A DNA stretch of 40,488 bases, from positions 1 through 40,488 of the forward strand of contig AQRW01000174.1 of assembly GCA_000402295.1 (NCBI GenBank), given 5' to 3'. The first letter of the stretch is position 1, and each line of letters begins with the position of its first letter. The notes under the pieces were generated by a model. It did not search any database. It had not been told where the DNA came from and saw only the letters and a program-made list of their open reading frames with translations. Source of the DNA: Candidatus Aerophobus profundus SCGC AAA252-L23 (GTDB taxonomy: Bacteria > Aerophobota > Aerophobia > Aerophobales > Aerophobaceae). A program made the position numbers and the translations under genes. Positions 6,613-14,532 of this stretch are shown piece after piece.

Positions 6613-8532
6613 ATGAGAATACTTTTAATGGGGAATCCTAATGTGGGTAAGAGCGTTATTTTTAACCGGCTAACCGGAATAAAAGTTATTGCTTCTAACT
6701 ATCCTGGAACGACCATCGAGTTTCTGGAAGGTAGTATCATTTTTGATGACCGGAAAGTACGAATAATTGATGCTCCTGGGACCTACTCTCTTATTCCTTC
6801 CGATCGCGCTGAAGAAGTAGCGGCAAATCTCTTAACCGAAAAAAAGACCGATCTTATAATTAATGTAGTCGATGCCACAAATTTGGAGAGAAATCTTTAT
6901 TTGACGCTCCAGTTGAGAGAGCTTCTCATACCTGCAATTGTTGATTTAAATATGATTGATGCGGCCAGGGAACGAGGAATAGAAATAGATATTTCTCGTC
7001 TGGAGAAAGAATTAGGTCTTCCTGTAGTGACCAGCGTAGCTATCAGTGGAGAAGGAATCCAGCAGTTGCGCCGAATAATTGGGAAAATCCTCAAAAGAGG
7101 TCAAAATGAGGTAATAATAAGAAAGTTTGATTCCGAGATAGAAGAAGTGATCGCGAGAATTCAGAAAGAAACTAATCTTCCTCGATGGCAGATAATTCTG
7201 GGTTTGGAGGGGAATTCTGATTTTAGAAGTAAAATACCTCTGGAAATTTTCGAGGAAGCTGTGGGAAAAATCCAGAGAGGCAAAGAGGAATCTATTGAAC
7301 TTACAATTCTGAAGGCGCGATTTGGCCAGAGTGGAGCTATTATTTCCAGGGCCCAGAAAGTTCACCATCGTCATCCTACTTTTCTGGAAAAATTAGGGGA
7401 TGCTACCGTAAAACCTCTTACTGGACTACCCATTGCTGCTATAGTGCTTTGGGGGATTTTTAAATTCTTTATCACCGGAGCAGGATTTATTACTGATAGA
7501 ATAATGATTCCCTTTTTTGAAGGTCCCTACGACAGATTCGTTCGTCTGGGAGTAGAGAAATTTTTCCCCCGGGGATTTGTTCACGATATGTTGGTAGGGA
7601 CTTCTGGATCAGGGTATCTGGAGTCATTTGGATTACTCACTACTGGAATTTTTGTTCCCCTTGGAGTTGTTCTTCCTGCGGTGTTGATTTTTTACCTTAT
7701 TTTGACTCTTCTGGAAGACATAGGATATCTTCCTCGCCTGGCTGTTCTGGTGGACAACATCTTTCATAAAATTGGATTGCACGGATATTCTATTGTTCCA
7801 GTGATACTTTCTTTTGGTTGTAATGTTCCAGGGGCGATGGCTTCCCGAGTTCTCAGTACCAAAAAGCAACGGTTTATGATGCTGACAATGCTGGGGATTT
7901 CTATTCCTTGCACTGCTCAAACAGCCGTGGTTTTGAATATTATTGGTCCTTACGGACTGAAATGGGTGATATTGATTTATCTTATTTTACTGGTTATTTT
8001 TGTCAGTCTGGGCAGTATTTTAAATTATTTGCTGGCAGGAGAGACTCCCGAAATAGTGTTAGAAATTCCACCTTACCGGATTCCTCGACTTTCCAATTTG
8101 CTTATGAAAACAAGACTGCGGATGGAGAGTTTTTTTCTTGATGCTATTCCCTGGGTATTTGTAGGGATATTGGTGGTTAATCTTTTTTACTATCTGAGAG
8201 TTACTACCTTTCTTTCCAAAAATCTTGGCTTTCTCCTGGGAAGCTGGCTGGGATTGCCCCAAGAGGCTATCTACCCCCTAATTATCGGTTTTCTTAGAAA
8301 AGATGTAGCCACTGGACTCATTGCTCCTCTCTTAAGTAAAGGGGCTATCAATCTTGGTCAGGCGGTGACAATAGTGGTGATGTTAGCGGTATATTTTCCT
8401 TGTGCGGCTACTTTCGTCGTTTTTCTGAAGGAATTAGGGATAAAAGATACTGTTAAGAGCACCCTTATAATGTTAATAGTGGCTTTTAGTGTAGGAGGAC
8501 TACTTCATTTATCGTTTGCTTTAAAAGGATGA
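6613..8532 (+). CDS. feoB: Ferrous iron transport protein B (GTPase transporter)
   Basis: This 639-residue inner-membrane Fe(II) transporter has an N-terminal G-protein domain: G1 GNPNVGKS at residues 7-14, G2 NYPGTT, G3 DAPGTYSL and G4 NMID. A helical GDI-like spacer follows, then a membrane core from about residue 275 with Gate motifs such as SFGCNVPGAMASR and SIPCTAQTAV. It is somewhat shorter than many FeoB proteins (700-780) but all core parts are present. AGAGAGG precedes the ATG. It supplies iron for the many Fe-S proteins encoded around it. Confidence 0.95.
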   Translation: MRILLMGNPNVGKSVIFNRLTGIKVIASNYPGTTIEFLEGSIIFDDRKVRIIDAPGTYSLIPSDRAEEVAANLLTEKKTDLIINVVDATNLERNLYLTLQLRELLIPAIVDLNMIDAARERGIEIDISRLEKELGLPVVTSVAISGEGIQQLRRIIGKILKRGQNEVIIRKFDSEIEEVIARIQKETNLPRWQIILGLEGNSDFRSKIPLEIFEEAVGKIQRGKEESIELTILKARFGQSGAIISRAQKVHHRHPTFLEKLGDATVKPLTGLPIAAIVLWGIFKFFITGAGFITDRIMIPFFEGPYDRFVRLGVEKFFPRGFVHDMLVGTSGSGYLESFGLLTTGIFVPLGVVLPAVLIFYLILTLLEDIGYLPRLAVLVDNIFHKIGLHGYSIVPVILSFGCNVPGAMASRVLSTKKQRFMMLTMLGISIPCTAQTAVVLNIIGPYGLKWVILIYLILLVIFVSLGSILNYLLAGETPEIVLEIPPYRIPRLSNLLMKTRLRMESFFLDAIPWVFVGILVVNLFYYLRVTTFLSKNLGFLLGSWLGLPQEAIYPLIIGFLRKDVATGLIAPLLSKGAINLGQAVTIVVMLAVYFPCAATFVVFLKELGIKDTVKSTLIMLIVAFSVGGLLHLSFALKG

Positions 8533-8562
8533 ACTCTATGGGGAAACTAAGGAGTTAAAGAG

Positions 8563-8982
8563 ATGAATGTTGAGTTGAGTCCAACTATGGAAAACTATCT
8601 GGAGATGATAATAAGACTGAGTAAAAGGGGAAAAGTAGTTCGGGTGAATAGCCTGGCTAAAGAATTGAAAGTTAGGATGCCCAGTGTGAGTGAAGCCTTG
8701 AATCTCCTGAAGGATGATGGACTTGTCACTCACGAAAAATATGGATATATTGAGCTTACTGAAAAAGGCAGCAAGATTGCCGAAGAGATTTTCTCCCGTC
8801 ATAAGGTTCTTTTTGCGTTTTTAACCAAAATTTTGGGTATTGATCCGGTTACAGCAGATGAGGATGCCTGTAAAATGGAACACGTAGTTAGCCCGGTAAC
8901 TTTCAGTAAACTTATTAGTTTTGTGAGAGAATTTTCTGACCGACAAAAAGGAGTTAAAAATGCGTATCGGGGTAGCAATTAA
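8563..8982 (+). CDS. DtxR/MntR-family iron-dependent repressor
   Basis: This 139-residue metalloregulator has an N-terminal winged helix (ENYLEMIIRLSKRGKVVRVN, with the recognition helix around MPSVSEALNLL). A dimerisation and metal-binding domain follows, holding the usual Glu, Cys and His ligands in DACKMEHVVS. It lacks the C-terminal SH3 domain of full DtxR, as MntR-type members do. It is the third gene of the feo operon, whose promoter carries DtxR-type boxes, so feedback repression by Fe(II) is the likely job. Its 3' end overlaps the next gene by 23 bases. Confidence 0.9.
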   Translation: MNVELSPTMENYLEMIIRLSKRGKVVRVNSLAKELKVRMPSVSEALNLLKDDGLVTHEKYGYIELTEKGSKIAEEIFSRHKVLFAFLTKILGIDPVTADEDACKMEHVVSPVTFSKLISFVREFSDRQKGVKNAYRGSN

Positions 8983-9310
8983 TGATGAGAAGGGCCTTGA
9001 ATCACAGGTAAGTGCACATTTTGGCCGATGTCTTTATTATCTTATTCTAGAAGTTAAGGGGGAACTTGAGCAATCAGTAGAAATTATTCCTAATCCCTAT
9101 TTTCGAGAGCATGGGCAGCCGGGACAAGTTCCTTCTTTTCTTAAGGAGCAGCAAATTGAAGTGATTATCTGTGGGGGTATGGGTCCTCGAGCCTTAAGTT
9201 TTTTTAGAGAATATGGAATCAAGGTTGTCACCGGAGCTACCGGAAAGGCGAAAGATGCAGTAGATGATTTTCTTCAAGGTAAACTGGCCGGTGAAGAGCC
9301 CTGTCATTAA
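8960..9310 (+). CDS. NifX/NifB-type dinitrogenase cofactor-binding family protein
   Basis: This 116-residue protein of the dinitrogenase iron-molybdenum cofactor family (PF02579) has an RNase H-like fold. Recognisable segments are MRIGVAINDEKG, SAHFGRCLYYLI and the cofactor-loop-like IICGGMGPRAL, with GIKVVTGATGKAKDAV towards the end. It ends in PCH. Such proteins bind or carry metal clusters; the Desulfovibrio orange protein of this family binds a Mo-Cu cluster. AAAGGAG precedes the ATG, and translation is coupled to the repressor gene. No nif genes are seen, so a nitrogenase role is unlikely. Confidence 0.87.
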   Translation: MRIGVAINDEKGLESQVSAHFGRCLYYLILEVKGELEQSVEIIPNPYFREHGQPGQVPSFLKEQQIEVIICGGMGPRALSFFREYGIKVVTGATGKAKDAVDDFLQGKLAGEEPCH

Positions 9311-9354
9311 AATGAGTCATATGAAGAATTTGTAAAATAATAATCAGTGAAGTT

Positions 9355-9375
9355 GACACTGCCAAAGACAGTGTC
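9355..9375 (+). other. Small hairpin between the two NifX-like genes
   Basis: GACACTG (9355-9361) and CAGTGTC (9369-9375) form a perfect seven-pair stem with a seven-base loop, ending 15 bases before the next ATG. It is close enough to the GGGAG ribosome site to affect translation. There is no U-tract. Confidence 0.35.
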
Positions 9376-9390
9376 GCAAGGGAGATTTAA

Positions 9391-10047
9391 ATGAAATTAG
9401 CAGTTTCAGCCAGTGGAGGAGATTTGAGTGCCCCGGTGGATGCAAGATTCGGTCGATGTCCTTATTTTATTATAGTGGATAGCGAAACCATGAAATTTGA
9501 ATCTTTAGCTAATTCCAGTATGGGAGCAATGAGCGGAGCCGGGATTCAAACAGCTCAAATGATTGCCAACAAAGGGGCCGAAGTAGTCCTCACCGGAAAT
9601 TGCGGGCCTAACGCTTTTCAGACGCTTTCTGCTGCGGGGATAAAGATAGTGGTGGGAGTTACAGGAACGGTAAGAGAGGCAGTGGAAAGATTTAAAAGAG
9701 GGGAGCTCCAGTCTATTCCTCAAGCCAATGTGCAGGCTCACTTTGGAGCGGGAGCAGGTAGTGGTGCGGTACCGGGGAGTCCAGGAGCTTTTTCGGGAAT
9801 GGGAACTGGTCGTGGCATGGGCATGGGCGGAGGTCGTGGCATGGGCGGAGGTCGTGGCATGGGAATGGGAGCTGGGATGGGTGGAGGCGCCTTCCCTGGA
9901 GCGTCCTATCAGGAAGCTGGTCCGACCGGAGCTTATCCTCAAATGAACAAGGAGCAGGAGCTCAAGTTTCTAAAAGACCAAATGAAAGCTACGAATGACC
10001 AATTAGAGCAAATGAGTAAACGGATTAAGGAACTGGAAGGGAAATAA
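9391..10047 (+). CDS. NifX-like protein with Gly/Met-rich linker and C-terminal coiled coil
   Basis: Residues 1-115 are a second cofactor-binding domain of the NifX/NifB family (SAPVDARFGRCPYFIIVDSE; TGNCGPNAFQTLSAAGIK). Residues about 120-180 are an unusual glycine-, methionine- and arginine-rich stretch built on RGMGMGGG units, reflected in DNA repeats at 9808, 9832 and 9850. Residues about 183-218 form a charged, heptad-like helix (EQELKFLKDQMKATNDQLEQ) resembling the tail of DUF5320-type small proteins. The methionines might bind a soft metal, but that is a guess. It lies in an ORP-like cluster after another NifX-like gene. Confidence 0.85.
   Translation: MKLAVSASGGDLSAPVDARFGRCPYFIIVDSETMKFESLANSSMGAMSGAGIQTAQMIANKGAEVVLTGNCGPNAFQTLSAAGIKIVVGVTGTVREAVERFKRGELQSIPQANVQAHFGAGAGSGAVPGSPGAFSGMGTGRGMGMGGGRGMGGGRGMGMGAGMGGGAFPGASYQEAGPTGAYPQMNKEQELKFLKDQMKATNDQLEQMSKRIKELEGK
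9808..9870 (+). repeat. In-frame DNA repeats coding for RGMG(M)GGG
   Basis: GGTCGTGGCATGGGC-type units start at 9808, 9832 and 9850 (spacing 24 and 18 bases, so the frame is kept). They encode the Gly/Met/Arg-rich linker of the second NifX-like protein. Such repeats can expand or contract without frameshift. Confidence 0.7.
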
Positions 10048-10248
10048 GTCATAGGAGTCTGGGACGTCGCTGGGTCTGTGACGTCTTAGAGTCTTGCCTT
10101 AGCGAGTCATTGCCAGTCTGCCAAAGGCAGGCGACGCAATCTCGGTCTTGGTTTTGACGCTATGGCTCAATGACTCTAAGACTGTAGCACGTTGTTTATC
10201 AAACGAACCAGATAAACCAGATGAACTGGTTTTAACGGGAGATAACTT
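10048..10248. repeat. Repeat-bearing intergenic region before the MinD-type genes
   Basis: This 201-base gap contains several short repeat modules and no gene. They include a CTGCC-AAA-GGCAG hairpin (near 10126-10138), a segment running from CATTGCC to GGCGACGCAATC, and ACTCTAAGACTGTA (10169-10182). AACGAACCAGATAAACCAG lies near 10200. The ACTCTAAGACTGTA and GAACCAGA modules recur near 22673 (same orientation) and 24070-24114. The final bases GGGAGATAACTT provide the ribosome site of the next gene. Confidence 0.55.
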
Positions 10249-11085
10249 ATGATTATTTGTGTAGCCAGTGGCAAGGGAGGAACGGGAAAGACGACCGTAG
10301 CGGTGAATTTAGCTTTATCGCTGGGGAAGGTACAGTTTCTCGACTGTGATGTTGAGGCTCCCAATGCGGCTCTATTTCTGAAACCTCTAATCAAGGAAAA
10401 ACATCTCGTCAATCTTCCTTTGCCTCAAATAAATGAAGATAAGTGTGATTACTGTGGTAAGTGCGCAGAAGTTTGTGAATGGAATGCTTTAGCGGTTCTC
10501 AAAGATAAAGTTTTGTTATTTCCCGAACTCTGCCACAGTTGTGGTGCTTGCTGGACTCTTTGTCCTCAAAAGGCCATAGAGCAAGTAGATCGAGAGTTGG
10601 GAATAGTGGAAAAAGGGGAAGTAGGGGCAGTCCAGTTCATCCATGGTCGGTTGACGGTGGGTGAAGCCGTGGTACCACCGTTAATTAAAGCGGTGAAAAG
10701 GGAAATAGAAAAAGATGGCCTGGTAATAATTGATTCAGCTCCGGGCACTGCCTGTCCGGCAGTTGAGGCAGTCAAAGGGGCGAGTTTTTGTCTTCTGGTA
10801 ACTGAGCCAACTCCCTTTGGGCTTAATGACTTGAAATTAGCGGTGGAGATGGTGAGGGGGTTCGATATCCCCCTGGGAGTGGTTATTAATCGGGCTGATG
10901 TAGGAGATAAGGAAGTAGAAAAGTATTGCCAGAAAGAGAAGATCCCTGTTTTGATGAAAATTCCTTTAGATAGAGAATTGGCGGTTCTTTATTCTGATGG
11001 TGAAAGTATAGTGAATCACCATCCGGAGTGGAAAGAAAGATTCATGAATTTATTTAATGAAATTAAGGAATTGGTCAAAAAATGA
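10249..11085 (+). CDS. MinD-type P-loop ATPase with inserted ferredoxin domain (ORP-like)
   Basis: This 278-residue member of the MinD/Mrp superfamily has a deviant Walker A, SGKGGTGKTT, at the start. A 2x[4Fe-4S] ferredoxin domain is inserted near residues 63-110 (CDYCGKCAEVC and CHSCGACWTLC), and a Walker B-like IIDSAPG follows. This layout is that of the two ATPases of the Desulfovibrio orange protein (ORP) operon, where they associate with NifX-like cluster-binding proteins. It overlaps its paralogue by four bases, so the two are probably made in equal amounts and may form a heterodimer. The exact role of the family is not settled; metal-cluster handling is inferred. Confidence 0.9.
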   Translation: MIICVASGKGGTGKTTVAVNLALSLGKVQFLDCDVEAPNAALFLKPLIKEKHLVNLPLPQINEDKCDYCGKCAEVCEWNALAVLKDKVLLFPELCHSCGACWTLCPQKAIEQVDRELGIVEKGEVGAVQFIHGRLTVGEAVVPPLIKAVKREIEKDGLVIIDSAPGTACPAVEAVKGASFCLLVTEPTPFGLNDLKLAVEMVRGFDIPLGVVINRADVGDKEVEKYCQKEKIPVLMKIPLDRELAVLYSDGESIVNHHPEWKERFMNLFNEIKELVKK

Positions 11086-11948
11086 AGCAATTGACTGTAG
11101 TCAGTGGCAAGGGAGGAACCGGGAAAACCAGCTTGGTGGGTTCTTTTGCCTGTCTAACAAGAAATAAAGTTATGGCTGACTGTGATGTGGATGCGGCTGA
11201 TTTACATCTGCTGTTTTCTTTGGTGAAGGAAAGGGCTTCTGAGTTTCGCGGAGGCAAACTAGCCATAATAGACGAAGAGAAGTGTAGCCGTTGTGGTTTA
11301 TGCGAGGAAGTTTGTCAGTTTGGAGCGATAAGTGAATTTAAGGTGGATCCCACAGAATGTGAAGGGTGCTCTCTTTGTTGGCGGGTATGCCCCGAAGAAG
11401 CTATTACTATGAAAACAAAGCTTATTGGTAACTGGTTTATTTGTCAAACTCCTCAGGGTCCCCTGGTAAATGCTCGCCTGGAGCCCGGAGAGGAAAACTC
11501 GGGGAAACTGGTCAGTTTGGTGAGGGAAAAGGCTCAGGAGCTTGCTCAAAAGAAAGGCTACGACTTTATTTTGATTGATGGCTCTCCAGGAATTGGTTGT
11601 CCGGTGATTGCTTCTCTCTCTGGTGTGGATATGGCTCTGGTAGTAACTGAGCCCACTGTATCGGGGATGAGTGATATGGAGAGAATTATGGGAGTTTGTC
11701 AACACTTTACTATCCCGGCAATTGTCTGTATCAACAAGTTTGATTTGAATCTTACCAATAGCCACAAAATTGAGGAATATTGTGCTAAGCAGGGATGCGA
11801 AGTAGTGGGGGAAATTCCTTTTGATATTGATTTTATCAAAGCTCAAGTAGCTGGAAAGTCTATAGTGGAATATTCTCAGGGTGATGTTGCCGCGGGGGTG
11901 AGGGAACTGTGGAAAAGAATATCCCGGACTCTAACTCTGGACGAGTAG
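11082..11948 (+). CDS. Second MinD-type P-loop ATPase with inserted ferredoxin domain (ORP-like)
   Basis: This is a 288-residue paralogue of the preceding protein. Walker A is SGKGGTGKTS. The inserted ferredoxin domain has CSRCGLCEEVC and CEGCSLCWRVC near residues 67-105, and LIDGSPGIGCPV is the Walker B and switch region. Downstream, VCINKFDLN resembles a base-recognition loop of MinD relatives. The ATGA overlap with the upstream gene and the conserved pairing are typical of ORP-type clusters. Its Fe-S clusters may link ATP hydrolysis to reduction or transfer of a metal cluster on the NifX-like partners (inference). Confidence 0.9.
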   Translation: MKQLTVVSGKGGTGKTSLVGSFACLTRNKVMADCDVDAADLHLLFSLVKERASEFRGGKLAIIDEEKCSRCGLCEEVCQFGAISEFKVDPTECEGCSLCWRVCPEEAITMKTKLIGNWFICQTPQGPLVNARLEPGEENSGKLVSLVREKAQELAQKKGYDFILIDGSPGIGCPVIASLSGVDMALVVTEPTVSGMSDMERIMGVCQHFTIPAIVCINKFDLNLTNSHKIEEYCAKQGCEVVGEIPFDIDFIKAQVAGKSIVEYSQGDVAAGVRELWKRISRTLTLDE

Positions 11949-11977
11949 ATTTTACATGAATCAATGAGGAGAAAAGA

Positions 11978-12820
11978 ATGCCTTCGGCAAATTCTGTTTC
12001 GTCAAAAATGGTAACCAAGCAGAAGAATCAGCAGGAAAAAATCAACCAGCGAATGGCTAAAATAATCCACAAGCTAATCATCATAAGTGGGAAAGGGGGA
12101 GTAGGGAAAAGCACGGTGGCGGTTAATCTTGCCTGGAGTTTGCTTTCCCTTGGTAAGAGGGTAGGGTTATTGGATGCAGACATTCACGGACCCAGTTTAG
12201 CTAAAATGTTGGGAATAGAGAAAAAACCTTTGGGGACGTCGAGTGGACTCATCGAACCTATCTCCCTTCGTCCTAATTTTAAAATAGTCAGCATGGCTTT
12301 TCTGCTTGAGGATGCGGATACTCCGGTCATCTGGCGGGGTCCTCTTAAAATGAAGCTAATCAGTCAGTTCTTGGGAGATGTAAATTGGGGTCAGCTTGAT
12401 TATCTGATTATAGATTCTCCTCCTGGCACGGGAGACGAGCCTTTAAGTGTAATTCAACTAATTCCGGATCTGGACGGGGCTATCGTGGTGACTACTCCTC
12501 AAGATGTAGCCCTGCTGGATTCCCGGAAATCGGTTAATTTTGCCAAAGCCTTGAAACTACCGGTGATCGGGATTATAGAGAATATGAGTGGGCTAATCTG
12601 TCCCCATTGCGGTCAAATGATTGATCTTTTTAAGAAGGGAGGAGGGGAAAAAGCCTCCCGAGAGCTCGATGTTCCTTTTCTGGGTAGGATACCTATTGAG
12701 CCAGCGATTGTAGAATCTACGGACGAGGGAAAGCCTTTTGTTGCTTCAACTAATAAATCGGAATCTATCCAGGCAATTAGAGAGATAGTGCAGAAAGTCC
12801 AATGGAGTATAGAGAAGTGA
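11978..12820 (+). CDS. mrp: Mrp/NBP35-family iron-sulfur carrier ATPase
   Basis: This 280-residue ApbC/Mrp-type P-loop protein carries [4Fe-4S] clusters for transfer to apo-proteins. Walker A is SGKGGVGKST near residues 40-50. The family hallmark FHG/IHGPSLAKMLGIEKKP is present as IHGPSLAK, IDSPPGTGDEPLS is the switch region, and the cluster-binding CPHC lies in NMSGLICPHCGQ. The N-terminal 30 residues are polar (KQKNQQEKINQR). AGGAGAAAAG precedes the ATG. An Mrp gene is a regular member of ORP operons. Confidence 0.92.
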   Translation: MPSANSVSSKMVTKQKNQQEKINQRMAKIIHKLIIISGKGGVGKSTVAVNLAWSLLSLGKRVGLLDADIHGPSLAKMLGIEKKPLGTSSGLIEPISLRPNFKIVSMAFLLEDADTPVIWRGPLKMKLISQFLGDVNWGQLDYLIIDSPPGTGDEPLSVIQLIPDLDGAIVVTTPQDVALLDSRKSVNFAKALKLPVIGIIENMSGLICPHCGQMIDLFKKGGGEKASRELDVPFLGRIPIEPAIVESTDEGKPFVASTNKSESIQAIREIVQKVQWSIEK

Positions 12821-13209
12821 GGGAACGGAATAATTTTGAGGTGATAGAGCTTTATCCGGTGGGTCGGGTAAGCAAAACCGATATTTCTTTTCAGGAGATA
12901 GAGATTTTTCAAGAGTTTTTGCCAGCTCTGGATAGTATAGAGAACTTTGAGTATTTATGGATACTTTTTTGGCTTCACCAGGTTTCTCAGTCGAAGCGGC
13001 GAGTCTTAAAAGTTCATCCCCGGGGGGATATTAGGCGTCCTGAGAGGGGTGTTTTCTCCACTCACTCTCCGGTAAGGCCGAACCCAATTGGGTTGACTCG
13101 GGTAAGGCTTCTGAAACGGGAAAATAATATTTTGAGAGTAGAGGAACTGGATGCCTTAGTTGACTCTCCAGTCATAGATATCAAATCAGTTCATGAATAT
13201 GAGAGATAA
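12802..13209 (+). CDS. TrmO/TsaA-family tRNA methyltransferase-like protein (UPF0066)
   Basis: This 135-residue protein of the TrmO (VirR/YaeB) family. In E. coli TrmO methylates N6 of t6A37 in certain tRNAs using S-adenosylmethionine. The family signature GVFSTHSPVRPNPIGLTRVR is near residues 76-95, and the C-terminal LDALVDSPVIDIK is typical. It is shorter than E. coli TrmO (235 residues) because it lacks the C-terminal domain, as many bacterial and archaeal members do. It overlaps the Mrp gene by 19 bases; a start further inside is possible. Substrate in this organism is not shown. Confidence 0.85.
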   Translation: MEYREVRERNNFEVIELYPVGRVSKTDISFQEIEIFQEFLPALDSIENFEYLWILFWLHQVSQSKRRVLKVHPRGDIRRPERGVFSTHSPVRPNPIGLTRVRLLKRENNILRVEELDALVDSPVIDIKSVHEYER

Positions 13210-13210
13210 G

Positions 13211-13507
13211 ATGGCTATAATGGAGATTAATATTATTCCGATAGGGACGGCATCACCGTCGGTAGGAGAACATCTCATCAGGGCCCTGAAAGTGCTGAAG
13301 GTGAGTGGAATGAAGTACGAGTTGACTTCTATGGCCACTATAGTTGAAGGTGAACTGGAGGAGCTTTTCCAGGTGGCCAAAAAAATGCATTCGGCCACTT
13401 TTAGCCACGGAATAAAGCGAGTGGTAACGACAGTGAAAATTGATGAGCGGGAAGACAAAGTTAGTAGCATGGAAGAGAAAGTGAAACAGGTAAAAGAGAA
13501 GTTATGA
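13211..13507 (+). CDS. MTH1187/UPF0045-family thiamine-binding protein
   Basis: This small ferredoxin-like-fold protein (98 residues from the ATG at 13211) belongs to the MTH1187/YkoF-like group that binds thiamine or related compounds. Recognisable segments are MEINIIPIGTASPSVGEHL, YELTSMATIVEGELEELFQV and GIKRVVTTVKIDER. The frame is open from 13193, but the ATG directly after the upstream stop, or the ATG at 13220, gives the usual family start. It overlaps the next gene by ATGA, so the cluster is translationally coupled. Confidence 0.87.
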   Translation: MAIMEINIIPIGTASPSVGEHLIRALKVLKVSGMKYELTSMATIVEGELEELFQVAKKMHSATFSHGIKRVVTTVKIDEREDKVSSMEEKVKQVKEKL

Positions 13508-14142
13508 GTTCTCAGGTTAGTCCTTTCGTTCGGAGACAGGTAGCCGATCATTATGATGATTGGTATCTTACTTGTCGGGGTCAACGGGTGGATTTAGAGG
13601 AGAAGAATCTTTTCCTGAAACTGGTGGCTCCCCAGAGAGAGTCGAGCTTACTCGATATTGGATGTGGAAGTGGACATTTCTCCTTCTGGTTTCATCAATT
13701 GGGCCTTAAAGTTACCGGAATAGATAACTCTTCTCAGATGCTGACAGTAGCTTTGAGAAAAGTTGAGAATGAGGAGATAAAGTTTATCCAGGCTGATGCT
13801 CATGATCTTCCCTTTCTGGATGATTCATTCAACTTAGCAGTTCTGGTCACTACTCTGGAGTTTCTTGATCATCCGGAGGTTGCCTTAAAGGAAGCTTTTC
13901 GGGTGGCCAGAGATGGGGTATTTCTGGGAGTTCTTGGTCGGTGGAGTTTTTTGGCTCTAATAAGGCGGTTGAGAGGTCTTTTTAGAGATAGTGTTTACAG
14001 AAAGGCCAGGTTTTATAGTTTAAGAGAGCTGAAGAGCCTGGCAAGGAAGTGTGCACCAAACTCATTTGAAGTTTCTCAAGGGAAAACTTTGAGAGGAGCC
14101 TTTGTCGGTGTGATGATAAAACTGAAATACCCCAAAGGATAA
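13504..14142 (+). CDS. Class I SAM-dependent methyltransferase
   Basis: This 212-residue methyltransferase has the Rossmann-like SAM domain. Motif I is LLDIGCGSGHFSFWF, the acidic residue follows in VTGIDNSSQML, and motif II-like FIQADAHDLPFLDDSFNLAV is followed by LEFLDHPEVALKEAFRV. It resembles the UbiE/Methyltransf_11 group. The C-terminal half is basic (RRLRGLFRDSVYRKARF). The substrate cannot be told. Its stop overlaps the start of the J-domain gene (TAATG). Confidence 0.88.
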   Translation: MSSQVSPFVRRQVADHYDDWYLTCRGQRVDLEEKNLFLKLVAPQRESSLLDIGCGSGHFSFWFHQLGLKVTGIDNSSQMLTVALRKVENEEIKFIQADAHDLPFLDDSFNLAVLVTTLEFLDHPEVALKEAFRVARDGVFLGVLGRWSFLALIRRLRGLFRDSVYRKARFYSLRELKSLARKCAPNSFEVSQGKTLRGAFVGVMIKLKYPKG

Positions 14143-14435
14143 TGCAAGCTATAGATATAGATGAAGCTAGGATCACTCTGGGTCTTCCAGAGGAAGCTAC
14201 TTTGTCTGAAATAAAGGAGTCTTACCGGAGGCTATCTGAGAGGTTTCATCCTGACAGGTATCCTGAAGAGAAAAAAGTGCTGTATCGAGCAAAAATGGCT
14301 GAGATCAATAAAGCTTATAAGGTTCTTCTGAAGTATACAGGAGATTATCTATTCCCGTTGTCAGGGGAGGAAGTGAAGAAAATTTTCCCCCAGAGGATAT
14401 TCGAGCAATTTAGAGATGATTGGCTTAGCGGTTGA
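14142..14435 (+). CDS. J-domain protein (DnaJ-like, stand-alone)
   Basis: This 97-residue protein consists almost only of a J-domain that would stimulate an Hsp70 ATPase. The invariant HPD is at residues 36-38 (RLSERFHPDRYPEE), preceded by the helix II KESYRR and followed by helix III MAEINKAYKVL. The last 30 residues (SGEEVKKIFPQRIFEQF) resemble a small client-binding tail. J-proteins such as HscB help Fe-S cluster transfer; a similar role in this cluster is only inferred from the neighbours. Confidence 0.88.
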   Translation: MQAIDIDEARITLGLPEEATLSEIKESYRRLSERFHPDRYPEEKKVLYRAKMAEINKAYKVLLKYTGDYLFPLSGEEVKKIFPQRIFEQFRDDWLSG

Positions 14436-14532
14436 CCGGCTTCTTTGATTTACCGGGTTTGTCAGGTATTTCGGCCAGACAAACAAGACAAACCAGGCAA
14501 GGGAGAAAAACTAAAGAAAGGAGGGGTGAAAA

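Noticed and set aside
9505..9942. A 145-codon minus-strand frame with Ser/His/Thr-rich repeats.
   Set aside because: It is the antisense of the Gly/Met repeat of the NifX-like gene.
8960..10047. Nitrogenase-related function for the NifX-like genes.
   Set aside because: No nifHDK, nifEN or nifB is present; the neighbours match the ORP-type set instead.
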